This document shows, piece by piece, positions 1 through 5,316 of a stretch of 7,265 bases of DNA (its first letter is position 1; the number at the start of each line of letters is the position of its first letter). The DNA is from Prolixibacteraceae bacterium. GTDB lineage: Bacteria > Bacteroidota > Bacteroidia > Bacteroidales > Prolixibacteraceae. The translations under genes and the position numbers were made by a program. A model generated the notes under the pieces. That model had not been told where the DNA came from and searched no databases. It was given only the letters and a program-made list of their open reading frames with translations. The stretch is from contig JAQIDF010000237.1 of assembly GCA_027858145.1 (NCBI GenBank), positions 1 through 7,265 of the forward strand. Direction: 5' to 3'.

Positions 1-594
1 GCCGAACAACTGTCGAAAACTGAACGAAAAGAGTTTTCGTCCATCATCAATAAAAGTGCCGACAGCCTTCTGCAAATCATTAACGATATTATTGATATTT
101 CGAGTCTCGAAACCAGACAGCTAAGGATCTATCCTGTTCAATTTAAACTGAACCCGCTGCTCGAAGCTTTATACACAGAATATACCGGACTTGCTGAAAA
201 GTCACCCTACAAAATTGAGATAAGGCTTCTCAAACCCGGTGAAGATATCGTGATTACAACCGATAAAAACCGGCTGAACCAAATATTTGTGAATTTGCTC
301 AACAACGCCATGAAGTTTACGCCCGAAGGATATATTGAGTTTGGAATTACCCGGTACGATGAGCAAAAAATTTATTTTAAGGTTGAAGACTCGGGTATTG
401 GTATATCGAAGGATTTTCAAGAGATTATTTTCGACCGCTTCCGGCAGATTGAAAGCAGCTCAACCCGAAATTTTGGTGGTAACGGATTGGGACTGTCAAT
501 TGTTAAGAACCTGATTGATGTTATGGGCGGCGATATCAGCCTGGAGTCAGAAACCGGTAAAGGGTCCTGCTTTAATTTTTATTTGCCCCGATAA
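1..594 (+). CDS. Sensor histidine kinase, 3' part (partial, cut by window start)
   Basis: The frame is open from base 1 to the TAA at 592-594 (197 residues visible), so the gene begins upstream of the window. Residues 1-40 look like the second helix of a HisKA dimerisation domain (SLLQIINDIIDISSLE); the phospho-accepting His would lie just outside. The HATPase_c domain is complete. The N-box is at about 88-107, with N102 in NNAMKF as the expected Mg/ATP ligand. The G1 box is DSGIGI at 130-135, the F-box IFDRFRQ at 143-149, and the G2 box GGNGLGLSIV at 159-168. The protein ends soon after the ATPase fold (FYLPR), so there is no C-terminal receiver domain and this is not a kinase-receiver hybrid at that end. 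Its role would be autophosphorylation and transfer to a response regulator. The input signal and partner cannot be seen. The kinase call is firm; the pathway is unknown. Confidence 0.95.
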   Translation, partial: AEQLSKTERKEFSSIINKSADSLLQIINDIIDISSLETRQLRIYPVQFKLNPLLEALYTEYTGLAEKSPYKIEIRLLKPGEDIVITTDKNRLNQIFVNLLNNAMKFTPEGYIEFGITRYDEQKIYFKVEDSGIGISKDFQEIIFDRFRQIESSSTRNFGGNGLGLSIVKNLIDVMGGDISLESETGKGSCFNFYLPR

Positions 595-692
595 TGTTTA
601 TTGGATAAAGGCTAAATTGTTAAACAAACATTAGAAGGCGTTGCTTTTTATTGGTTTATTTTTTTCCTTTACATCCTCAATCTGAAAAGTCA

Positions 693-1319
693 ATGGGAAA
701 TGATAAATATCCGTCAAAATTACTGGAAAGTGCCGTCGAAGAATTTTCAAAGCTTCCCGGCATTGGCCGAAAAACTGCGCTTAGGCTGGTTCTTCATTTG
801 TTAAGGCAAGACCAAAGTGAGGTAGAAGCTTTTGGGAACGCGGTTATTCAATTGAAAAAAGAAATTAAGCATTGCACGGTATGTCACAATATTTCGGATA
901 CCGAAGTGTGTAGTATTTGCTCGAGCCCGGGGCGAACGAGCTCGGCTATTTGTGTTGTCGAGAGCATTCGCGACGTTATGTCGATCGAAAATACTCATCA
1001 GTTTAACGGTCAGTATCACGTGCTGGGTGGTGTAATTTCGCCCATGGACGGCATCGGGCCCAACGAACTTGAAATTGATTCGCTGGTTGAGCGTGTGCGT
1101 GAAAACGATACTGCTGAAGTGATATTGGCGCTAAGTACAACCATGGAAGGCGATACCACCAACTTTTATATTTACAAAAAACTAAAAAACATTGAGGTTA
1201 GGGTTACTACCATAGCAAGGGGGGTGTCGGTTGGCGGCGAACTTGAATATACCGATGAACTTACCCTGGGGCGCTCAATTGTTAACCGGGTGACCTACAA
1301 TGATACGCTATCGCAATAA
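693..1319 (+). CDS. recR: Recombination mediator protein RecR
   Basis: RecR acts with RecO (and RecF) to load RecA onto SSB-coated single-stranded DNA in gap repair. All family landmarks are present in 208 residues, close to the usual length of about 200. A helix-hairpin-helix lies at 21-32 (LPGIGRKTALRL). A four-cysteine zinc motif is formed by C61, C64, C73 and C76. The Toprim domain runs from about 85 to 180, with CVVES (E90) and the DGIGPNEL segment at 119-126, followed by the conserved ARGVSVGGELEY segment at 175-186. The frame stays open upstream to a TTG at 651, but those 14 residues are not RecR-like, so the ATG at 693 is chosen. No strong Shine-Dalgarno sequence precedes it. It is the first gene of a probable three-gene operon, 30 bp ahead of the glycosyltransferase ATG at 1350. 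Identification is firm. Confidence 0.97.
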   Translation: MGNDKYPSKLLESAVEEFSKLPGIGRKTALRLVLHLLRQDQSEVEAFGNAVIQLKKEIKHCTVCHNISDTEVCSICSSPGRTSSAICVVESIRDVMSIENTHQFNGQYHVLGGVISPMDGIGPNELEIDSLVERVRENDTAEVILALSTTMEGDTTNFYIYKKLKNIEVRVTTIARGVSVGGELEYTDELTLGRSIVNRVTYNDTLSQ

Positions 1320-1336
1320 ATTACGTTATTAATGAT

Positions 1337-1342
1337 AAAGGA
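1337..1342 (+). promoter_or_regulatory. Ribosome binding site deciding the glycosyltransferase start
   Basis: AAAGGA lies 7 nt before the ATG at 1350. This is a rare Shine-Dalgarno-like site in a window that mostly lacks them. It favours the ATG at 1350 over the in-frame ATG at 1332, and the protein from 1350 starts directly with the GT2 first strand (MKLSIVIVNYN). Confidence 0.5.
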
Positions 1343-1349
1343 ATACCAG

Positions 1350-3308
1350 ATGAAGCTGTCGATTGTTATTGTAAATTATAATGTAAAACACTTTTTGGAG
1401 CAATGCCTGCATTCGGTCCGGAAAGCAATTCACAATATCGATGCCGAGATTTTTGTAGTTGACAACAATTCGGTTGACGGTTCAATTGGTATGCTCGTGC
1501 ATAAATTCCCCGAAATAAAGCTGATAGCCAACAAGCGAAACGTGGGGTTTGCCAGGGCCAACAACCAGGCCATTAAGCAATCAGTAGGTGAGTATGTTTT
1601 GCTGCTGAACCCCGATACCGTGGTAGAGGAAAATTCGTTTGAAAAAATCATCGCTTTTATGGATGACACCCCCGATGCCGGAGCACTGGGGGTAAAAATG
1701 ATCGACGGGAGGGGTCATTTTCTGCCCGAATCGAAAAGAGGACTGCCAACACCCTGGGTGGCTTTTTATAAAATCTTCGGTCTTTCGTCGCTCTTTAAAA
1801 ATTCAAAACGATTTGGGCGTTACCACCTTTCGTATTTGAGCAACGACGAGGTTCACAAGGTTGATGTGCTGGCCGGTGCTTTTATGTTTATGCGCAGGGA
1901 GGCCCTCGATAAAACTGGTCTTTTAGATGAAGATTACTTTATGTATGGCGAGGATATTGACCTCTCGTACAAGATAACCCAAAATGGTTACCATAACTAC
2001 TATTACCCCGAAACAACCATTATTCATTATAAGGGCGAAAGCACCAAAAAGGGAAGCCTGAATTACGTGCGCATGTTTTACAATGCCATGATTATTTTTG
2101 CCCGCAAACATTTCTCAAAGCAATATGCAGGTCTCTTTTCCTTTTTTATCCACCTGGCCATTTACATCAGGGCAGGCATAGCCGCGGTTAACCGTTTGGT
2201 CAAAAAAATTTGGCTCCCAGCGCTCGATTTTATTTTCATGTGGACGGGTTTTATGCTGTTGTTGCCATACTGGGAGGCTTATCGTTTCGATCCCGGATAT
2301 TACCCTGATTCACTGATTAACCTTATCGTGCCGGGGTATATTTTGACGTGGTTGGTTGCCCTGTATTATTCGGGCGGGTACGACAGTCCTGTAAGCCTGT
2401 TAAAAATAGGGAAGGGCTTGGGTTACGGTACCATTTTTATTCTGGTGGTTTATTCATTGTTGCCCAGCAGCATGCGGTTTTCAAGGGCTATCATCCTGTT
2501 GGGGGCTGCCATGTCAGTTTTTATCATTCTTTTTGAACGTATCGTGTTGCACTTTCTGGGCAGCGAGAAATTCAAACTTGGCACGCGTAAGCCCAAGCGG
2601 GTAGCTATAGTGGGACTGAAAAAGGAAAGCGGGCGGGTAAACGATTTGCTCGAAAAAACAGGTCTCCCGTTTATATTGGGTGGTTACATTTCAACCAAGC
2701 GCAAGCCACGCTCCGAGCGTTACCTGGGCTCAATTTATCAGGTGCGCGAGATCATCCGTATCAACAATATAGACGAACTGATTTTTTGCTCTGAAGATAT
2801 TTCTTCACAGACGGTAATACGCACCATGCTTCAACTTTCAGACTTTAAGGTTGATTATAAAATTGCACCACCAGCCAGTGTGTCGATTATAGGCAGCAAC
2901 TCCATCGAAACGGCTGGAGACCTTTATGTGGTGAATGTGAATGCTATTACCGGTGAAAAAAACAAACGTAATAAGCGGCTTTTTGATGTGGTATTTGCGC
3001 TCTCCCTGCTGGTATTTAGTTTTATAGCGGTTTGGTTCGTATACAATAAAAAAGGGTTTTTCAGGAATATTTTTAAAGTGCTTGGACGGAAATTCAGCTG
3101 GGTGGGTTACCATCCGGTTAACACAGAGCTATACCTGGGGTTGCCGGTAATAAACAAGGGCATATTGCAAACTACCGATTTGCTAAACGTTGAAGCACCA
3201 GAAACCGATGTGATTGACCGGCTGAATGTTTTTTATGCCCGAGATTACAAAGTTGTAAAAGATGTTGAAATTGTATTTAAAGCATTTAAAAAAATTGGAA
3301 ACTTATGA
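1350..3308 (+). CDS. Membrane GT2 glycosyltransferase fused to a degenerate WbaP/WcaJ-like sugar-phosphate transferase scaffold
   Basis: The protein has 652 residues from the ATG at 1350 (658 if the ATG at 1332 is used). Residues 1-230 are a GT2 domain of the rhamnosyltransferase (WbbL-like) type: SIVIVNYN at 4-11, VVDNNS with D38, NVGFARANN at 64-72, the DXD-equivalent LNPDT at 86-90, and the acidic YGEDIDLSYK at 199-208. These are the donor and metal sites of an inverting, nucleotide-sugar-dependent enzyme. Hydrophobic helices follow at about 261-280, 290-309, 322-341, 358-373 and 379-403. A Rossmann-like soluble domain begins RVAIVGLKK at 417-425 and runs to about 530. Residues 541-563 (NKRLFDVVFALSLL...) resemble the membrane entry helix of polyprenyl-phosphate sugar-1-phosphate transferases. 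FSWVGYHPV at 582-590 resembles their SLVGPRP motif, and 625-648 resembles their tail. The catalytic stretch between is missing. The GT2 domain is probably active at the inner face of the membrane, making a surface polysaccharide or lipid-linked glycan. The sugar and acceptor are unknown. The stop overlaps the next start (ATGA). Confidence 0.85.
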   Translation: MKLSIVIVNYNVKHFLEQCLHSVRKAIHNIDAEIFVVDNNSVDGSIGMLVHKFPEIKLIANKRNVGFARANNQAIKQSVGEYVLLLNPDTVVEENSFEKIIAFMDDTPDAGALGVKMIDGRGHFLPESKRGLPTPWVAFYKIFGLSSLFKNSKRFGRYHLSYLSNDEVHKVDVLAGAFMFMRREALDKTGLLDEDYFMYGEDIDLSYKITQNGYHNYYYPETTIIHYKGESTKKGSLNYVRMFYNAMIIFARKHFSKQYAGLFSFFIHLAIYIRAGIAAVNRLVKKIWLPALDFIFMWTGFMLLLPYWEAYRFDPGYYPDSLINLIVPGYILTWLVALYYSGGYDSPVSLLKIGKGLGYGTIFILVVYSLLPSSMRFSRAIILLGAAMSVFIILFERIVLHFLGSEKFKLGTRKPKRVAIVGLKKESGRVNDLLEKTGLPFILGGYISTKRKPRSERYLGSIYQVREIIRINNIDELIFCSEDISSQTVIRTMLQLSDFKVDYKIAPPASVSIIGSNSIETAGDLYVVNVNAITGEKNKRNKRLFDVVFALSLLVFSFIAVWFVYNKKGFFRNIFKVLGRKFSWVGYHPVNTELYLGLPVINKGILQTTDLLNVEAPETDVIDRLNVFYARDYKVVKDVEIVFKAFKKIGNL

Positions 3309-3823
3309 ATATTGAATATAAAACCATAACGCTAAGGGCACTTGAGCCTGAGGATATAGACCGATTGTATGCCTGGGAAAACGATCCGGAGAGCTGGCAG
3401 GTGAGCAACGTTCATGCGCCTTTGGCGAAATATAACCTGATGCGCTATGTTGAAGCCTCGCACCGCGATATATGGGAAAGTAAGGAAATGCGCCTGATGA
3501 TTGAAAATGCCGATAAAAAGCCGGTGGGAACAATTGAGTTGTTCGATTTCGATCCGTATCACTCGCATGCCGGTGTAGGTATAATGATTTATAACAAGAA
3601 GGAACGCCGTAAAGGCATAGCGGGACTGGCGCTTGATGCCATTTCGCTTTATGCACGTAACGAACTGGGCATCTTTCAGCTTTATGCCAATATTGCCGAT
3701 TCCAACAAAGCCAGTGTAACCCTTTTCAGGAAAAGTGGATTTGAAGTTAACGGAGTGAAAAAAAAATGGCTGCGTACGCCCAATGGCCGCGAAGACGAGA
3801 TTTTTTTACAAAAGGAACTTTAA
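3305..3823 (+). CDS. GNAT-family N-acetyltransferase (RimL/SpeG-like)
   Basis: A 172-residue single-domain GNAT (Acetyltransf_3 type) that transfers acetyl from acetyl-CoA to an amine. It begins with the typical ITLRALEPEDIDRLYAWEND (8-27). The acetyl-CoA pyrophosphate loop (motif A) is RRKGIAGLAL at 101-110, after the core strand AGVGIMI (89-95). Motif B is NKASVTLFRKSGFE at 134-147. The length is normal and the fold looks complete. The ATG overlaps the TGA of the glycosyltransferase gene by 4 nt, which points to translational coupling and a shared transcript. The partner suggests an envelope sugar amine as substrate, but RimJ/RimL-like protein N-termini or polyamines (SpeG-like) fit the sequence equally well. 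The family is firm; the substrate is unknown. Confidence 0.9.
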   Translation: MNIEYKTITLRALEPEDIDRLYAWENDPESWQVSNVHAPLAKYNLMRYVEASHRDIWESKEMRLMIENADKKPVGTIELFDFDPYHSHAGVGIMIYNKKERRKGIAGLALDAISLYARNELGIFQLYANIADSNKASVTLFRKSGFEVNGVKKKWLRTPNGREDEIFLQKEL

Positions 3824-3832
3824 ATAAAAAAG

Positions 3833-3907
3833 TGGGCTGTACTGGATTCGAACCAGTGACCCCTACCCTGTCAAGGTAATGCTCTAAACCAACTGAGCTA
3901 ACAGCCC
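3833..3907 (-). tRNA. tRNA-Val (anticodon GAC)
   Basis: Read on the minus strand, this 75-nt stretch folds as a complete cloverleaf. The acceptor stem GGGCTGT/ACAGCCC has 7 perfect pairs. The D stem is GCTC/GAGC. The anticodon stem TTACC/GGTAG (one T-G wobble) closes the loop TTGACAG. The variable loop has 5 nt. The T stem ACTGG/CCAGT closes TTCGAAT. The anticodon GAC (plus-strand 3870-3872) reads GTC and GTT valine codons. The discriminator base is A, and the 3' CCA is not encoded, so it must be added by the CCA enzyme. A minus-strand run of six Ts (3826-3831) follows 1 nt after the tRNA and could serve as its terminator. The 3' end lies 9 bp from the stop of the convergent acetyltransferase gene. 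Confidence 0.96.
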
Positions 3908-3922
3908 GTCATACGACAGGCA

Positions 3923-3930
3923 CAAAAATA
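3923..3930 (-). promoter_or_regulatory. Probable -7 promoter box for the tRNA
   Basis: On the minus strand this reads TATTTTTG, a full match to the Bacteroidota -7 consensus TAnnTTTG. It ends 15 nt before the first base of the tRNA, which would give a short leader. No clear TTTG -33 element is found at the expected distance, so the call rests on one box and its position. Confidence 0.45.
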
Positions 3931-3957
3931 TCAATTTTTTATTCAGGATGTAGCTTT

Positions 3958-4431
3958 TTAGCTAATTTTCGCGATATCATCGGCATAATCCATTTGCAAG
4001 TCCTCGTGCAGCATCCCCTGTACCTTTTGGATACGATCAACCTGCCTCATGAAAAGATTGCCGAGAACCGACCCGTAACGTAAAGGTAACCCGGCAGTTT
4101 TCATTTTGCGGCAAAAGTAAATCAGCAGCTCAAGCTCTGTTGTTTTTTCGCCTGAAAATTTAATGTATTTCTGCGTTGTCCGAAGCACTTTTCGCACTGT
4201 TTTCTTGGCCAGAAAAGTCCGTGAAGTATTCAGGTTCTTAAATTGTTCGTCAATTACTTTTTTCACTTCCTCTATAAATAAATTTTGGTCGTTGCTATGA
4301 TAAATGAGGTAACTGAGTAACTCTTTATTTTCCACTTTATGTTTGGCCATTCTCAGGCAATAGGCTGCCAGCACATCGGGAGATAAGTGTAGAAGTTCTT
4401 TTTTTAGTGTACCAATTGATTCGGGCTTCAT
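3958..4431 (-). CDS. Unrecognised small, mostly helical cytoplasmic protein
   Basis: I do not recognise this 157-residue protein. It has no signal peptide and no membrane segment. It is rich in Lys, Glu and Leu and probably almost wholly helical. An N-terminal part (MKPESIGTLKKELLHLSPD, then HKVENKELLSYLIYH) looks like small helical repeats. A basic stretch follows (FLAKKTVRKVLRTTQKYIKF), then a second helical part (ELELLIYFCRKMK) and an acidic tail (HEDLQMDYADDIAK). The N-terminal pattern loosely recalls the DUF6155 group of Bacteroidota proteins, but this cannot be confirmed by eye. The frame extends upstream to a TTG at 4449; the ATG at 4431 is preferred. It is divergent from the radical SAM gene and lies 50 bp upstream of the tRNA on the same strand. 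The basic patch could suit nucleic-acid or protein binding, but that is only a guess. Confidence 0.75.
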   Translation of the reverse strand: MKPESIGTLKKELLHLSPDVLAAYCLRMAKHKVENKELLSYLIYHSNDQNLFIEEVKKVIDEQFKNLNTSRTFLAKKTVRKVLRTTQKYIKFSGEKTTELELLIYFCRKMKTAGLPLRYGSVLGNLFMRQVDRIQKVQGMLHEDLQMDYADDIAKIS

Positions 4432-4436
4432 TAAAA

Positions 4437-4444
4437 CAAAAGTA
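4437..4444 (-). promoter_or_regulatory. Possible -7 box for the small helical protein gene
   Basis: The minus strand reads TACTTTTG, a full match to TAnnTTTG, ending 5 nt before the ATG at 4431. A start site the usual few bases downstream would fall on or beside the start codon, giving a leaderless or nearly leaderless mRNA. A minus-strand TTTG at 4460-4463 is only 15 nt upstream, shorter than usual for a -33 element. The region is A-rich, so a chance match is possible. Confidence 0.3.
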
Positions 4445-4509
4445 AACAAAAATCTACTGCAAATTAAGCTTCTCCTCTAATTGTACGACAAAAGAAAAAG
4501 CGAGATTAT

Positions 4510-4517
4510 TATCTTTG
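4510..4517 (+). promoter_or_regulatory. Probable -7 promoter box for the radical SAM gene
   Basis: TATCTTTG matches the Bacteroidota -7 consensus TAnnTTTG and ends 16 nt before the ATG at 4534. This predicts a leader of about 10 AT-rich bases with no Shine-Dalgarno site. The nearest upstream TTG (4481-4483) is about 26 nt away, longer than the usual spacer, so the -33 element is uncertain. Confidence 0.5.
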
Positions 4518-4533
4518 CACAAAATTTATTTAT

Positions 4534-5316
4534 ATGGCAACTTTTCTTTTTGACGAAATAATATTTGGCCCGGTGCAGAGTCGACGGCTGGGCGTGTCGC
4601 TGGGGATTAATCTTTTACCAAGCGACAGTAAACTGTGTTCGTTTGATTGCATTTACTGTGAGTGTGGCTGGAATCCTGATCCGCGAAAAGTAAAGGCAAA
4701 GTTGCCATCGAGGGTGCAAGTTGCCGAAGAGCTTAAGAAAAAACTGCGCCAAATGTCGGATGAGAGTAAGTTACCCGATGTTATAACTTTTGCCGGAAAC
4801 GGAGAGCCTACCATGCACCCTGAGTTTGCCGGCATCATCGACGATACCATTGCATTACGCGATTCTTTTTCGCCCGCTGCCCGCATTGCCGTATTGTCAA
4901 ATTCAACCATGTTGTTTAAAGCACCGGTTGTAGGAGCCCTCAAAAAGATTGATGATAATATTCTGAAACTGGATTCGGCCTTTGCTGAAACCATCGAGAT
5001 AATGGATCAACCCGTGGGGCGGTTTAATTTGGACAAAGTAGTAGAGCAACTTTGTAATTTTGATGGCCGGCTTATTATTCAAACGATGTTTCTGAAGGGT
5101 AGCTACAACGGAAAGGATTTTGATAATACAACCGATAAAGAAGTGTATGCCTGGATAGAATTGCTAAAAAAAATAAAGCCGGAGCGGGTGATGATTTACA
5201 CCATTGCACGCGACACTCCGGCTCAAAATCTTAATAAAATAGCACTGCCTGTTCTTGAAAAAATAGCCAATACAGTTCTTCACGAAACAGGCTTGAAAGT
5301 AGAAGTATCTGGTTAG
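4534..5316 (+). CDS. Radical SAM protein (COG0731-like Fe-S oxidoreductase)
   Basis: A 260-residue radical SAM enzyme. The [4Fe-4S] cluster that cleaves S-adenosylmethionine is bound by C35, C39 and C42 (CSFDCIYC, the CxxxCxxC motif). The SAM-binding glycine motif is FAGNGEPT at 86-93. The opening IIFGPVQSRRLGVSLGINLLP at 9-29 is the signature of a group related to COG0731, the Fe-S oxidoreductases that include the tRNA wyosine enzyme TYW1. Wyosine synthesis is not expected in bacteria, and the flavodoxin domain and substrate lysines of TYW1 are not evident, so that function should not be transferred. A fourth cysteine, C44, follows in CECGW. There is no SPASM or B12 domain, and the protein ends soon after the barrel. 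It has its own promoter-like site and seems to be a single-gene unit. I recognise the family as widespread in Bacteroidota, with reaction and substrate unknown. Confidence 0.9.
   Translation: MATFLFDEIIFGPVQSRRLGVSLGINLLPSDSKLCSFDCIYCECGWNPDPRKVKAKLPSRVQVAEELKKKLRQMSDESKLPDVITFAGNGEPTMHPEFAGIIDDTIALRDSFSPAARIAVLSNSTMLFKAPVVGALKKIDDNILKLDSAFAETIEIMDQPVGRFNLDKVVEQLCNFDGRLIIQTMFLKGSYNGKDFDNTTDKEVYAWIELLKKIKPERVMIYTIARDTPAQNLNKIALPVLEKIANTVLHETGLKVEVSG

Noticed and set aside
592..633. Inverted repeat TAATGTTT/AAACATTA as a terminator for the histidine kinase gene
   Set aside because: An 8-bp AT-rich stem with a 26-nt loop and no T-run directly after it; such a repeat is expected by chance in AT-rich DNA. 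I see no convincing promoter or terminator in the gap 595-692.
651..692. In-frame upstream extension of recR to a TTG at 651
   Set aside because: The 14 added residues do not look like RecR, the codon is TTG, and the ATG at 693 gives the usual family length.
2838..3113. Antisense open frame inside the glycosyltransferase gene, and similar ones at 4653-4994 and 3303-3656
   Set aside because: They lie opposite well-supported coding regions, show no recognisable domain, and are explained as mirror frames of real genes.
3833..3907. tRNA-Asp, because the plus strand shows GTC at the anticodon position
   Set aside because: The cloverleaf with the correct D and T arms forms only on the minus strand, where the anticodon is GAC (valine).
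3924..3939. AAAAAT/ATTTTT inverted repeat between the tRNA and the small helical protein gene
   Set aside because: A six-pair all-AT stem is too weak to call a terminator, and it overlaps the better supported -7 box of the tRNA.
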